Positions 42,305-51,706 of a DNA stretch of 64,000 nucleotides are shown piece by piece; positions within the stretch are counted from its first letter, which is position 1; every line of letters starts with the position of its first letter. The notes under the pieces were generated by a model. The model was not told the DNA's origin, ran no database searches, and worked only from the letters and a program-made list of their open reading frames with translations. A program made the translations under genes and the position numbers. Source of the stretch: Amycolatopsis granulosa (GTDB lineage Bacteria; Actinomycetota; Actinomycetes; Mycobacteriales; Pseudonocardiaceae); assembly GCF_011758745.1 (NCBI RefSeq), contig NZ_JAANOV010000001.1, forward strand, positions 3,534,001 through 3,598,000, in the 5' to 3' direction.

Positions 42305-43522
42305 ATGGACGAGCGGCTGCCGGATCCCGAGTTGTTCCGCAGCGGGGGTTTTCGCCTGGCGGCGAAGGTGTTCGTCAAGGACGACCTTCGCGCCACGGAG
42401 CGGCAGCTGCGCCGGTTCCGGGAGTTCGCCCAGGTGGAGGATCCGCTGGCGGATGCGGTCGTCGCGTTGTTCAGGCGGCTGCCGAAGAACCACGGGCGCC
42501 GCCTGTTCGAACACGCCCTCACCCACGGCGTCCACGATCTCGACAAACCGCCGAAGGAGCTTGTCGACTTCTTCGAGCACGTCGAGGCCACCCCGTACTG
42601 GGTCGACCCGGCCCGGCTCGACCGCGGCGCGAGGGCGATCGTCCGCACCGGGGTGCTCGGGCTGTTCCCGCTCGGCGACATGTCGCTGATGGGCGGTTAC
42701 CTCGCCTCCCGCGCCATCAAGACCCTCGTCGCCACCGGGGAGATCGAACGCAAGGCCAGCCGGCGGCTCCTGGAGACGGCCGTGTGGTGGATGGACGTCA
42801 CCACCCCCGGCGCGCTGGCCGTGCACGCCGCGGGCTACGCGTCGGCCCTCCGCGTCCGGCTCGTGCACGCCCACGTCCGCGCCGCGATGCACCGGCGGCC
42901 CGACTGGGACTACGACGAGTGGGACCAGCCGGTCAACCAGGTGCAGACGGCCGGCACCCTACTCCTATTCTCCCTCGTCTTCGTCTACGGCACCCAGCTG
43001 CTCGGCATCCGTTTCAGCGAGCGCGAACGCGCCGACATCCTGCACCTCTGGCGCTACGCCGGCTGGCTGCTCGGCGTCGACGAGGAACTCCTGCCCGCCA
43101 CCGAGGAGGACGCGTGGCGCCTGTTCTGGCTGCTCGCGTCCACCGAGTTCATCCCCGACACCGACTCCAAACGGCTCGCCAAAGCCCTGATCGAGACGCA
43201 CGCGGCCATCGGCGAGGGCCGCGGCGCCGTCGGCAAGGTCCTGTCCCACCTCTCGGTTGCCGTGCACTCCTCCATCAGCCGCCTCGTGCTCGGCAGAGCC
43301 AACGCGGACTTCCTCGAAATCCCCGACGACCCGGTCGCCCAGGGCGCGATCCTCGCGGTCGCGGCCGGCAACTTCGCTGCCGAGACCGCGCGGCGCTTCA
43401 TCCCCGGCGCCACGGCGCTGCGTGAGTACCTCGGCGCCCTGGAACGCCGGCGCTACGTCGAACGCCTCGGCCGGATCGCCAAGCTGGATCCCACCTACGC
43501 CCGGCACATGCAGGCTGCCTAG
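42305..43522 (+). CDS. Oxygenase-MpaB-type (DUF2236) family protein
   Basis: 405 residues of the DUF2236/MpaB family, related to latex-clearing protein and fungal MpaB haem oxygenases. Seen: WVDPARLDRGARAIVRTGVL, GDMSLMGGYLASRAIKTLVA and TEDAWRLFWLLASTEFIPDT-like blocks. ATG 42305 has GGGAGG upstream and replaces the open GTG at 42272. It is the first host gene on the right side of the hotspot. Confidence 0.88.
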   Translation: MDERLPDPELFRSGGFRLAAKVFVKDDLRATERQLRRFREFAQVEDPLADAVVALFRRLPKNHGRRLFEHALTHGVHDLDKPPKELVDFFEHVEATPYWVDPARLDRGARAIVRTGVLGLFPLGDMSLMGGYLASRAIKTLVATGEIERKASRRLLETAVWWMDVTTPGALAVHAAGYASALRVRLVHAHVRAAMHRRPDWDYDEWDQPVNQVQTAGTLLLFSLVFVYGTQLLGIRFSERERADILHLWRYAGWLLGVDEELLPATEEDAWRLFWLLASTEFIPDTDSKRLAKALIETHAAIGEGRGAVGKVLSHLSVAVHSSISRLVLGRANADFLEIPDDPVAQGAILAVAAGNFAAETARRFIPGATALREYLGALERRRYVERLGRIAKLDPTYARHMQAA

Positions 43523-43531
43523 GGTTAGCGT

Positions 43532-44113
43532 GTGCTGCTCAGTGACCGTGACCTTCGCAAAGAGCTCGAGGCCGGCCGGCTCGGCATCGACCCGTTCGAC
43601 CCGGCGATGCTCCAGCCGTCCAGCATCGACGTGCGGCTGGACCGGTTCTTCCGCGTGTTCAACAACAGCCAGTACACGCACATCGACCCGAAGCTCCAGC
43701 AGGACGAGCTCACCTCGCTGGTCGAGAAGGACGGCGACGACGCGTTCGTCCTGCACCCGGGCGAGTTCGTGCTCGCGTCCACGTTCGAGCTGGTCTCGCT
43801 GCCCGACGACCTCGCCGGGCGCCTGGAGGGCAAGTCGTCGCTGGGCCGCCTCGGGCTGCTCACCCACTCCACCGCCGGGTTCATCGACCCCGGCTTCACC
43901 GGGCACATCACGCTCGAGCTGTCGAACGTGGCGAACCTGCCGATCACGCTCTGGCCCGGCATGAAGATCGGGCAGCTGTGCCTGTTCCGGCTCACCAGCC
44001 CGGCGGAGAACCCGTACGGCTCACCCGCTGTCGGCTCCCGCTACCAGGGTCAGCGCGGCCCGACCCCGTCGCGGGCGTACCTGAACTTCCACCGCGTCGA
44101 CACCGACCGCTAG
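43532..44113 (+). CDS. dcd: dCTP deaminase
   Basis: 193 residues, trimeric dUTPase-like fold: [54 protein letters not shown] and [12 protein letters not shown] with the catalytic Glu. It makes dUMP precursor from dCTP; actinobacterial members (as in Mycobacterium tuberculosis) also hydrolyse dUTP. GTG start, 9 bp after the MpaB gene, and its stop overlaps the convergent nucleotidyltransferase stop. Confidence 0.95.
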   Translation: MLLSDRDLRKELEAGRLGIDPFDPAMLQPSSIDVRLDRFFRVFNNSQYTHIDPKLQQDELTSLVEKDGDDAFVLHPGEFVLASTFELVSLPDDLAGRLEGKSSLGRLGLLTHSTAGFIDPGFTGHITLELSNVANLPITLWPGMKIGQLCLFRLTSPAENPYGSPAVGSRYQGQRGPTPSRAYLNFHRVDTDR

Positions 44114-44832
44114 AGCCCGAACAGCTCGCGCGCCCGCCCGGCGGCCGCGTGCAGGTCGCCGGCGCCGGAAAGCACCGCGTCGACACCGCGCAGGCCGGCG
44201 CGGTCGAGCAAGCGTTTCTCGTTGACCACCCACTCGCCGCGGGACGCCAGGATCGCGTGCCCGGCCTCCATCGCCGCCGTGGCGAGGGCTCCGGCGAACT
44301 CGGTCACCCGGCCCTTCGGCGCATACGCCTGCTCGGCGTAGCTCAGGGTCAGCGCCGCACGCTCGCGCCAGAACGCCGTCGCCGACGAGCGCAGCGCGGC
44401 CGGGAACTCCGGCCGCGGCAACGCACCCGCCAGCACCCGGTTGACGGCCAGCTCCGCGACCACCAGGTAGCTGGGGATACCGGCCAGGTGGAACATCAGC
44501 GGTTCCCAGTGGAACCGGCCTTGCCCGGCCTCGGCCAGCTCGTGCTCGACGACGTCCAGGTCGCGGTAGTGGACGTCCACCTTGCCGCCCTCGATCGTCA
44601 GCCACGCGCCGCCGTTGAAGACGCCGCCGCCCCACGCGCCGATCGCCGAGACCTCCCCCGGCCAGACGAGGGCACGCAGGTCCTCCGGGTCGAAGACCCC
44701 GCGGTAGTAGACCGCGAAGTCCCAGTCGCTGTCCGGGCCGGCGGTGCCCATCGCGCGGGATCCGCCCAGCGTGACGGCCTGCACCGCGGGCAGGCCCGCC
44801 AGCCGCGCGGCCACGTCGTTTTCGAAACTCAC
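44110..44832 (-). CDS. Nucleotidyltransferase-domain protein
   Basis: 240 residues. The N-terminal nucleotidyltransferase motif is [20 protein letters not shown] (G-S then D-x-D). A helical domain follows, with a possible third acidic residue in [10 protein letters not shown]. Family includes minimal and antibiotic nucleotidyltransferases; the target is unknown. The GTG start at 44832 abuts a region divergent from no other gene. Confidence 0.85.
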   Translation of the reverse strand: MSFENDVAARLAGLPAVQAVTLGGSRAMGTAGPDSDWDFAVYYRGVFDPEDLRALVWPGEVSAIGAWGGGVFNGGAWLTIEGGKVDVHYRDLDVVEHELAEAGQGRFHWEPLMFHLAGIPSYLVVAELAVNRVLAGALPRPEFPAALRSSATAFWRERAALTLSYAEQAYAPKGRVTEFAGALATAAMEAGHAILASRGEWVVNEKRLLDRAGLRGVDAVLSGAGDLHAAAGRARELFGL

Positions 44833-44986
44833 GTCGTCGAACTCTCGTGGTCGGTGGGTCGTTTCGCCCAGCGGTACCGCAGGACTGGACCATTCTCGCG
44901 GTGGCCCCCGACCGGACGCATCCTCTTTTCGGTCCCGGTCGCGCTCAGGTGCGTGCGGGAGACGAAGGGCGCCGCGATCGAGGACG

Positions 44987-46600
44987 TCAGCCGACGAACG
45001 CCCGCTCGATGATGGCCCCGGTCTGCACGCCCGGGGGGAGCGTGCCGAAGGCGTTGCCCCAGTGGCCGCCGAGCCGGGACGCGCAGAACGCGTCCGCGAC
45101 GGCCTTCGGGGCGAAGCGCACCAGCAACGAACCCTGCAACGCCAGCGCCATCATCTCGGCCAGCTGCCGCGCCCGGTACTGGAGGTCCGTCAGATCCGCC
45201 AGCTCCTTGCGCACCCGCGCGATGGCGTCGTCCAGCCGCGGGTCCGCACCGGCCGCCAGGTCGAGCTCGGCGAAGAACGCCTCGACCGACTCGGGTTGCT
45301 TGCCCATCGCGCGCAGGGCGTCCAGCGCGGCGACGTTGCCCGAACCCTCCCAGATGGACAGCAGCGGCGCCTCGCGGTAGAGGCGTGGCATGCCGGAGTC
45401 CTCGACGTACCCGTTGCCGCCCAGGCATTCCAGCGCCTCGGCGGTGTGCGCGGGGCCGCGCTTGCACACCCAGTACTTGGTGACCGCGAGCGCCAGCCGC
45501 CGGAAGGCCTGCTGCGACGGGTCCTCGCTCGCGCCGGCCAGCCGCATCGCGACCGTCGTGGCCGCCTCCGACTCGAGGACCAGGTCCGCCAGGACGTTCG
45601 CCATCGCGGGCTGGTCGGCGAGCTTGGCGCCGAACGCCTCGCGGTGACGCGCATGGTGCACGGCCTGGACGACGGCCTGACGCATCAGCGACGCGGTGCC
45701 GAGGACGCAGTCGAGGCGGGTGTTGTTGACCATCTCGATGATGGTCGGCACGCCGCGGCCCTCCTCGCCGACCAGCCAGCCGACCGCGCCGTCGTACTCG
45801 ATCTCGGACGAGGCGTTGGACTTGTTGCCCAGCTTGTCCTTCAGTCGCTGGAAGAAGATGCGGTTGCGGGTGCCGTCCGGCAGCACCCGCGGCAGCAGGA
45901 AGCAGGACAGTCCGCCGGGCGCCTGCGCGAGCGTGAGGAACATGTCCGACATCGGTGCCGAGGTGAACCACTTGTGGCCGGTGAGCACGTACGTGCCGTC
46001 GCCCGCGGGCCGGGCTGCGGTGGTGTTGGCGCGGACGTCGGAGCCGCCCTGCTTCTCGGTCATCGACATACCGGCGATGAGCCCGCGTTTCGTCGTCGGC
46101 ACGCGCAGGCCGAAGTCGTACTCGGTGGCGGCGAGCAGCGGTTCGTAGGTGGCGGCCAGCTCCGGGTTGTGGCGCAGTGTCGGCACCGCGGCGTAGGTCA
46201 TCGAGATCGGGCACATGTGGCCGGGCTCGGCCTGGTTCCACACGACGATCTTCGCGGCGCGGGCGACGTGCGCGCCCGCCCGGTCCTGACGCCACGGGGT
46301 GGCGTGCAGCCCGTGCCCGACGGCGACGGTCATCAGCTCGTGCCAGTACGGGTGGAACTCGATCTCGTCGACGCGGTGGCCGTAGCGGTCGTGTGTGTGC
46401 AGCTTGGGCGGGTTCTCGTGCACGACGCGGCCCCACTCCTGACCCTGGGCACTGCCGGCGAGGCGGCCCAGCTCGTGGACCTCGTCCTCGGCCCACGCGG
46501 CGCCCGCGCGGCGCAGACCGTCCAGCAGGGCGGGGTCGGCGGCCACGTCATAACCGACCAGCGGCGGGACCTGGTTGCGGACCTCGTGGGTGTCAGGCAT
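44987..46600 (-). CDS. Acyl-CoA dehydrogenase, AidB-like
   Basis: 537 residues, FAD-dependent. GHMCPISMTYAAVPTLRHNP, MSMTEKQGGSDVRANTT, KWFTSAPMSDMFLTLAQ and LSIWEGSGNVAALDALRAM follow the order of the AidB branch, which is longer than classical acyl-CoA dehydrogenases. The catalytic Glu region is SIWEGSGN. AidB proteins are linked to alkylation response; isovaleryl-CoA-type activity is weak in them. The start overlaps the TetR gene's end by 8 bp. Confidence 0.92.
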   Translation of the reverse strand: MPDTHEVRNQVPPLVGYDVAADPALLDGLRRAGAAWAEDEVHELGRLAGSAQGQEWGRVVHENPPKLHTHDRYGHRVDEIEFHPYWHELMTVAVGHGLHATPWRQDRAGAHVARAAKIVVWNQAEPGHMCPISMTYAAVPTLRHNPELAATYEPLLAATEYDFGLRVPTTKRGLIAGMSMTEKQGGSDVRANTTAARPAGDGTYVLTGHKWFTSAPMSDMFLTLAQAPGGLSCFLLPRVLPDGTRNRIFFQRLKDKLGNKSNASSEIEYDGAVGWLVGEEGRGVPTIIEMVNNTRLDCVLGTASLMRQAVVQAVHHARHREAFGAKLADQPAMANVLADLVLESEAATTVAMRLAGASEDPSQQAFRRLALAVTKYWVCKRGPAHTAEALECLGGNGYVEDSGMPRLYREAPLLSIWEGSGNVAALDALRAMGKQPESVEAFFAELDLAAGADPRLDDAIARVRKELADLTDLQYRARQLAEMMALALQGSLLVRFAPKAVADAFCASRLGGHWGNAFGTLPPGVQTGAIIERAFVG

Positions 46601-47189
46601 CCGGACCTCCCAATGCGCGGAAGATGAACGTGCGGAGCGAGCCGATCGCGTCGGTGCTGTCGGTGGTCAACGGGCCGATCAGGACCTCGGCGGCGCCACC
46701 GACCAGTGCGGCGGCGGTGAGGTCGGCGTCCTGCGCGGGCAGCAGCCCGGTGCGCACGCCCTCGCGGACGTGCCGGGCGAGCTCGTCGCGGAACACGCGC
46801 CGGAAAACCATGCGCTCGGTCTCGATCGGCGCGTCGACGGGCTCGGCGAGCAGCGCGTACGCCTGGCGCGGCACCTTCAGGGCGCGCTCGGCGAAGGTCT
46901 CGATCACGGCGGCGACGCGCTCGGCCGGGGTCCCGGGGCGGTCAGCGGCCTTCTGCACGGCCTGGACCTCGTGGTTGACGATCCGCTGGAACAGCTCGAC
47001 GACCAGCTCGGCCTTGCCGGGGAAGTGCCGGTACACCGTGCCCGTGGCGACCCCGGCCTGCTCAGCGACGGCGTTGACCGAACAGCCGGCGTAGCCGCGT
47101 TCGGCGAGGACCGCACCCGCCGCGGCCAGGATCGCCTCGCGCTGGGCGTCGAGGCGAGCCTGGACCTGCGGTGTGCGGCGGTAGGGCAT
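46593..47189 (-). CDS. TetR-family regulator of the acyl-CoA dehydrogenase operon
   Basis: 198 residues, HTH at about 12-58 (ILAAAGAVLAERGYAGCSVN, AEQAGVATGTVYRHFPGKAE). First gene of a two-gene operon with the acyl-CoA dehydrogenase. A perfect 23-bp palindrome begins nine bases upstream of its ATG, so autoregulation is very likely. The ligand may be an acyl-CoA. Confidence 0.93.
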   Translation of the reverse strand: MPYRRTPQVQARLDAQREAILAAAGAVLAERGYAGCSVNAVAEQAGVATGTVYRHFPGKAELVVELFQRIVNHEVQAVQKAADRPGTPAERVAAVIETFAERALKVPRQAYALLAEPVDAPIETERMVFRRVFRDELARHVREGVRTGLLPAQDADLTAAALVGGAAEVLIGPLTTDSTDAIGSLRTFIFRALGGPDA

Positions 47190-47197
47190 GAAAGAAG

Positions 47198-47220
47198 TGA
47201 AGCACTGATTCAGTGCTTCA
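47198..47220. promoter_or_regulatory. TetR operator: perfect 23-bp palindrome
   Basis: TGAAGCACTGA, central T, TCAGTGCTTCA. The right half contains the stop codon of the upstream serine-hydrolase gene. Its position directly upstream of the TetR ATG implies an operator overlapping the promoter or leader. Confidence 0.85.
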
Positions 47221-48102
47221 GGCAAGGGCTTGCCGGTACACCTTCCCGGTCAGCTCGGTGATCCGGTCCGCCGATTCCCGCCAGCCGAGGGTGGTCGGCT
47301 CGGAGGTCAGGACCGCCACGATGCGGCGGTCACCCTCGCCGACCGCGCCGGTGGTGTGCATGACCCGGTTGGTCAGGTCGACATCGCCGCTGGACGCGAC
47401 CGCGGTCGCGGAACGCACCTCGGGCGAGGCGAGCACGCTGCGCGAAGTGCTGGAAACGCATTCCTCACCCGGTGCCGGCGCCGCGCCGTAACCGGACCAG
47501 CCCTGCTTCACGCCCTGCGGCTTCGGCAGCGCGCTCGGGATGCCGAAGGACTGGTCGAACCCGTCGGCACCGCACCGCGTCGAGGCGTGCAGGTTGTCCA
47601 TGATGAAGTCGCGGACCTTGGGGTGCGCGTCCTCGAGGATGTACTCGTACGTCTTGACCATGTCGGCGGCGCTGGTCGCGGTGTAACCCCAGGTGCCGCG
47701 CTTCTCCGCGGGCGGCGGGGTCGTGTCGGTGAGACCGATGCGGGCGACGGTGCGTTTGATGATCTCCTCCCAGCCGTCCCGCACCCAGAGAGTGCTGGCC
47801 GCGTCGTCGTTGCTGGAGCGCAGCATCGGCTCGAGCAGGGCCCGGTCGTCGTCCGGGATCTCGTAGCCGGGGCCGCGCGCTTCCAGGTAGTCCAGTGCGA
47901 TGAGCACCTTCACCAGCGAAGCCGAGCGGTACTGCCGGTGGGCGTCGGCACCGTGGGTCTTGCCGGTCGTGCGGTCCAGCACGAGGTATCCGGCGGTCAT
48001 GCCCTCGGGCAGGTCACTCGTCGCGGCGGTAGCGGCCGTGGCGGCCGTGGTCGGCGCGACGAGCATGGCGACAGCAGCCGCGCAGGTGAAAAACTTGCGC
48101 AC
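47218..48102 (-). CDS. Secreted serine hydrolase, class A beta-lactamase-like
   Basis: 294 residues with a signal peptide (MRKFFTCAAAVAMLVAPTTA). Active-site motif SASLVK (S-x-x-K) and SSNDDA at the S-D-N position; a K-T/S-G motif is not obvious, so true beta-lactam hydrolysis is doubtful. It may be a D,D-peptidase-like or orphan penicillin-binding fold protein in the envelope. GTG start. Confidence 0.83.
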   Translation of the reverse strand: MRKFFTCAAAVAMLVAPTTAATAATAATSDLPEGMTAGYLVLDRTTGKTHGADAHRQYRSASLVKVLIALDYLEARGPGYEIPDDDRALLEPMLRSSNDDAASTLWVRDGWEEIIKRTVARIGLTDTTPPPAEKRGTWGYTATSAADMVKTYEYILEDAHPKVRDFIMDNLHASTRCGADGFDQSFGIPSALPKPQGVKQGWSGYGAAPAPGEECVSSTSRSVLASPEVRSATAVASSGDVDLTNRVMHTTGAVGEGDRRIVAVLTSEPTTLGWRESADRITELTGKVYRQALA

Positions 48103-48144
48103 ATTGATCCCCAGTGGTTGGTGACAAATCGGATGATCCGGAGC

Positions 48145-49155
48145 TTATCGGGTCCGTCCGTAGCGCCTCGCGATGTCGCCGTACCTGGCGAGCACCGCCG
48201 CGCGCAGCTCCGGATCGCTGCGCGGCACGGGCTCGATGAAGACCTCGGTGACGTCGGAAAACTCGTCGTGCAGCTCGCCCGCCAGCCGGACACACGCTCG
48301 CTCGACCGCCGCCGCGCCCAGCGCGTCGTCGAAGTCCACCCGGGCGCACACCAGGACCTGGTCGGTGCCCAGCAGCATCGTCTGCAGGTCGACCACGGCC
48401 TCGATCTCCGGCGCCGCCGCCAGGTGCTCGCGGATACCGCGCACCACCGTGAGATCCGCCTGCCGCCCGATCAGCAGCCGCAGGTTCGTCAGACCGAGGA
48501 TGAACGCCACGACGGCCAGCAGCAGGCCGATCAGGATGGACGCGATTCCGTCGTACACCTCGGAGCCGGTGACGTGGTGCAGGAACAGCCCGGCGAACGC
48601 CAGCACCAGACCGATCAGCGCCGCCGAGTCCTCCAGGAACACCGTCTTCGGCGCCGGGTCGTCGATGTAGCGCAGGAACCGCCAGATCGTCCGGTTCTGC
48701 TCCGCCGCACCCCGCCGCACCTGGTTGAACGCCTGCGACCACGACACCGACTCCATCGCGAACGCCAGTCCCAGCACGACGTACCCGACGATCGGCTTGG
48801 TCTGCACGACCGGCTCACCGAACACCGTGGCGAAACCCTCGTACAACGCGAAGGTCGCCCCCGAAGCGAAGATCGACACAGCGGCGAGCAGCGACCAGAA
48901 GTACCGCTCCTTGCCGTAGCCGAACGGGTGCATGACATCCGCCGCGCGGCCGGAGCGGCGCAGCGCGGTGAGGAGCAGGATCTCGGTGAACGTGTCCGCC
49001 ACCGAGTGCGCCGCCTCGGAGAGCAACGCTCCGGAACCGGTGATCACGCCGGCGACCGCCTTCATGATCGCGATGGCCAGGTTCACGCTCCCGGCCAGCA
49101 CCACGGTCAGGGTGCTTTCACCCCCGGCGTCCGGACGTTCCGATTCCTCGCTCAC
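48145..49155 (-). CDS. Cation diffusion facilitator (CDF) metal transporter
   Basis: 336 residues: six transmembrane helices, metal-site residues in LLSEAAHSVADTFTE (H-x3-D) and FLEDSAALIGLVLAF, and a C-terminal ferredoxin-like domain (VVDLQTMLLGTDQVLVCARV). CDF proteins export Zn, Fe, Mn or Co against protons; the residues do not settle which. The GTG at 49155 is preferred to the extension to 49413. Confidence 0.9.
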   Translation of the reverse strand: MSEESERPDAGGESTLTVVLAGSVNLAIAIMKAVAGVITGSGALLSEAAHSVADTFTEILLLTALRRSGRAADVMHPFGYGKERYFWSLLAAVSIFASGATFALYEGFATVFGEPVVQTKPIVGYVVLGLAFAMESVSWSQAFNQVRRGAAEQNRTIWRFLRYIDDPAPKTVFLEDSAALIGLVLAFAGLFLHHVTGSEVYDGIASILIGLLLAVVAFILGLTNLRLLIGRQADLTVVRGIREHLAAAPEIEAVVDLQTMLLGTDQVLVCARVDFDDALGAAAVERACVRLAGELHDEFSDVTEVFIEPVPRSDPELRAAVLARYGDIARRYGRTR

Positions 49156-49175
49156 CGGCCGATCGTACGAGTCGA

Positions 49176-49892
49176 TCAGAGCCGCTGCAGGCCGTCGAGG
49201 ACGCGCTTCATCAGCTCCAGCGGCGGGCGCCCCTCGGCGGTCCGCTCGATGCCGTGAATGCGCAGCAGGCCCAGTTCGGCCATGTCGGACAGCAGCACAC
49301 GGGCCACGCCGAGCGGGATCGACAGCAGCGCCGCGACCTCGGCCAGCGAACGCGGGCTGTCGACGATCGCCCGCACCGGCTGGTACTCGGCGCTGAGCGC
49401 GGGTCCGGTCCACTTCGCGTCGGCGCGGATGGACACCATGGTCTCGATCGCCAGCTCGTACGCCGAGTGCGTGCGCCCCTTGGTCAGCACGTACGGCCGC
49501 ACGCGCAGCCGGTTGTCGTCCTCGGCGTCGAGCAGCTCGGCGGGCACCGGCTCGCCGGCCGGCTCGGGGCGGGGCCGCGGCGAGGGCTGGAACTCCTCGT
49601 GCGGTTCGGGGTCCGGCAACGGTTCGGGCTCCGATTCAGGCACGGGCCGCGGTTCGGCTGCTCCGGTGTACCGCGCGAGCTGCTCCTCGGCGGGGCACCG
49701 GGCGCCGGCGGCCCGTTGGGTTTTCGTGGTCTCGGTCTCGGTGGGGGGCTGGCCCGGGACTCGTGGTTCCGGACCGGGGGTTTCGGCGTGTTCGCCGGTC
49801 GGCTTCCGCAGCCGGGTCGGGGACAGGAGCCGGGCAACGGCGGGCCCGGCCACCGGCTCTCCAGCCGGTCCGGTCTCGCCGGGTTCTCCCAT
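49176..49892 (-). CDS. DUF742 protein (CvnC-like)
   Basis: About 238 residues. The first 130 are acidic and Pro-rich with no order; the last 105 are the DUF742 winged-helix domain (NRLRVRPYVLTKGRTHSAYE, SLAEVAALLSIPLGVARVLLSD, GLLRIHGI). In Streptomyces such proteins are CvnC parts of conservons with a sensor kinase, roadblock protein and small GTPase; none of those is next to it here. Start uncertain: ATG 49892 or 49937. Confidence 0.8.
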   Translation of the reverse strand: MGEPGETGPAGEPVAGPAVARLLSPTRLRKPTGEHAETPGPEPRVPGQPPTETETTKTQRAAGARCPAEEQLARYTGAAEPRPVPESEPEPLPDPEPHEEFQPSPRPRPEPAGEPVPAELLDAEDDNRLRVRPYVLTKGRTHSAYELAIETMVSIRADAKWTGPALSAEYQPVRAIVDSPRSLAEVAALLSIPLGVARVLLSDMAELGLLRIHGIERTAEGRPPLELMKRVLDGLQRL

Positions 49893-50184
49893 GCTCGGCC
49901 CCGTTTCGCGCGCGTCAGCCTCCTCCGCGGGCGGCATCGGCAGCGTGACGCACAGGATAACCCGGGTGTCGAGACTCCCCGGCGGTAACGGTAGGGACCG
50001 AGAGCAAGGCCGGCAGGGTGTTGATCCGTGCGGCCAGTACCGCGTCCATCGCGCCGACGACTCGGACGCAGACTGCGGCCGGCACGTGAGGTCCGGATCG
50101 GCCGAAATCTCCTCGAGGGGCGGTGCTGGGTCCTGGCTCGGAAACGTCGAACCGGTCCTGGTCCGTGGCTGCCCGGCAATGCGG
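49893..50184. other. Intergenic stretch upstream of DUF742 gene
   Basis: 292 bp with no gene I can support. It should hold the DUF742 promoter. Open frames here lack starts or ribosome sites. Confidence 0.5.
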
Positions 50185-50490
50185 TCAGTGCAGCGTGACT
50201 TCCCAGTCTTCGAACGGAGGGTCGACGCTGTAGTTGTGATCGAGGTAGGACCGGATCCATTGCGCGGCGCGACGCGCGGCCCAATCGTCGTTGGTGGGTC
50301 TGCCCTGGTCGTCGTACTCCAGAACGTTGGTGTAGATCGCGAACACCTTTTCCAGTGCTGAGCCGTACTCGAAGAGCGCTGGCCGGTAGTCATCGACGTC
50401 GCGCAGGACCTCTTGGCACAGGGTGCCGTTGGCGACGAAGAAGGCGAAGAAGCGGATCGCCCCACGGACGTCCTCGGGCAAGTGGTTCAT
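50185..50490 (-). CDS. Hypothetical protein (101 aa)
   Basis: An acidic, Tyr- and Phe-rich protein starting MNHLPEDVRGAIRFFAFFVA and ending DPPFEDWEVTLH. ATG preceded by GGAG. GC is somewhat lower than in neighbouring genes and it lies beside an integrase remnant, so it may be cargo of a lost element. No domain recognised. Confidence 0.65.
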   Translation of the reverse strand: MNHLPEDVRGAIRFFAFFVANGTLCQEVLRDVDDYRPALFEYGSALEKVFAIYTNVLEYDDQGRPTNDDWAARRAAQWIRSYLDHNYSVDPPFEDWEVTLH

Positions 50491-50680
50491 GCTCCGGGAC
50501 CTGTCATGCCGCCTTCTCCACCGTCCTGTGCGGAGGATTTCCTCGCCGCTGGTCCTTGCGGGTCATCGTGGTGCCAAATCACCTTCTTGTAGCTGGGCAC
50601 CGGTCCTCCTTCGTGTGTCTCCCGGCATCGTCCCTGTTGAGATGATCTCCTAGCGGCGCGGGTCCATCCCCGCCGGCCGA
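50491..50680. other. Junk region between hypothetical gene and integrase remnant
   Basis: 190 bp with no supported gene. 50639-50674 resembles 36388-36423 in the tRNA-Gly island (about 31 of 36 bases), including TGATCTCCT and GCGGCGCGGGT. It may be a shared element fragment. Confidence 0.45.
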
Positions 50681-50979
50681 TGGTGAGCCCCGTCTTCGCC
50701 GGCATCGCCGGCGGCCTGCGGGTCATCCGGCAGACGTGGGGCCGCGAGGAGTTCCTCTGGGTCACCTCGCACACCTTCCGCAAGACGACGGCGACCGCGC
50801 TGGCCGATGCGGACGTGCCGAGGCGGTTGATCGCTGATCACCTCAGGCCCGCGCGGGTGTCGATGACGCAGGACGTCTACCTCGGCCGGAAGTCGGTCAA
50901 CCCGGCGACGGCAGCGGCCCTGGAAGGGCTCCTGGGTAACCCGTCCGCCGGCAAAGGCAGGGATAAAGCGGGGAGATGA
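50680..50979 (+). pseudogene. Tyrosine integrase C-terminal remnant at tRNA-Lys
   Basis: About 80 residues of integrase end: WVTSHTFRKTTATALADAD (conserved His and Arg), VSMTQDVYLGRKSVNPATA (nucleophile Tyr). The usual L-G-H/S segment reads ADHLRPARVS, so the second catalytic His is missing. The N-terminus is absent. It points at tRNA-Lys 44 bp downstream, the common geometry of site-specific elements. Confidence 0.8.
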
Positions 50980-51023
50980 TCCTGTCCCGGGCGCCGCGCT
51001 ACCGCTCTGACCAGGCGGAAGAG

Positions 51024-51096
51024 TGGGGCGCCTGGGGCTCGAACCCAGAACCTACGGATTAAAAGTCCGCAGCTCTACCAATTGAGCTAACGCCCC
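51024..51096 (-). tRNA. tRNA-Lys (anticodon TTT)
   Basis: 73 nt, no encoded CCA. Acceptor GGGGCGT pairs with GCGCCCC, D-arm GCTC-AATTGGTA-GAGC, anticodon stem GCGGA/TCCGT with loop CTTTTAA, T-arm CTGGG-TTCGAGC-CCCAG. Intact; adjacent to an integrase scar, but no second att copy is visible in the window. Confidence 0.96.
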
Positions 51097-51280
51097 GTGA
51101 GGTCAGCTTAGCGACCATCGCCGCGACCTGGGCGAAGGGGTGATGTCCGGGACGCCGCGAGCGTCGCGTGCGTCTCGGAGGCCGTGGTCAAGGCGTGACA
51201 CACGGGCCGGGATCGGCGACGGCACGGTGGCCGGCCCCGGTCGTGCGCGTGCGCACCGGCGAGCGCGGCTCGGACGCGGC

Positions 51281-51706
51281 CTAGCGGCGTGCGGTCCGGC
51301 GCAGCCAGAGCAGGCCGATCACCGGCAGCACCAGCGGGATGAACAGGTATCCCTCGCCGTAGCCGGACCACACGGTCGCGTCGGGGAAGGCGGCCGGGTC
51401 GAACACGCTCAGCGTGCCGACCACGAGCACGCCCAGCAGCTCGGTGGTGCACGCCGCGACCGCGAGCCGGAACGAGCCGCCGCCGCGCCGGGCCAGCGCG
51501 ACCGTGGCGACGATGTAGATCACCGCGGCCACCGCCGACAACGTGTAGGCCAGCGGCGCCTCGTGCCACTTCGTCGAGATCTGCACCGCGGCCCGCGACG
51601 TCGCGGCGAGCGCGAAGATCCCGTACACGGCGACCAGGATCCGGCCCGGACCGGTCGCGGCGGTCCGCTGCGACTTCTGCGTCTTCTGCTCGGACGGCTC
51701 AGCCAT
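51281..51706 (-). CDS. Membrane protein (hypothetical)
   Basis: 141 residues with four transmembrane segments (ILVAVYGIFALAATSRAAVQ, LSAVAAVIYIVATVALA and two more) and short Gln/Lys-rich N-terminus. Its start overlaps the upstream membrane-protein gene by 8 bp. GTG 51715 is an alternative start. Conserved actinobacterial type, function unknown. Confidence 0.78.
   Translation of the reverse strand: MAEPSEQKTQKSQRTAATGPGRILVAVYGIFALAATSRAAVQISTKWHEAPLAYTLSAVAAVIYIVATVALARRGGGSFRLAVAACTTELLGVLVVGTLSVFDPAAFPDATVWSGYGEGYLFIPLVLPVIGLLWLRRTARR

Noticed and set aside
47218..48102. A true class A beta-lactamase
   Set aside because: S-x-x-K and an S-x-N-like motif are present, but no convincing K-T/S-G motif was found, so only a general serine-hydrolase call is made.
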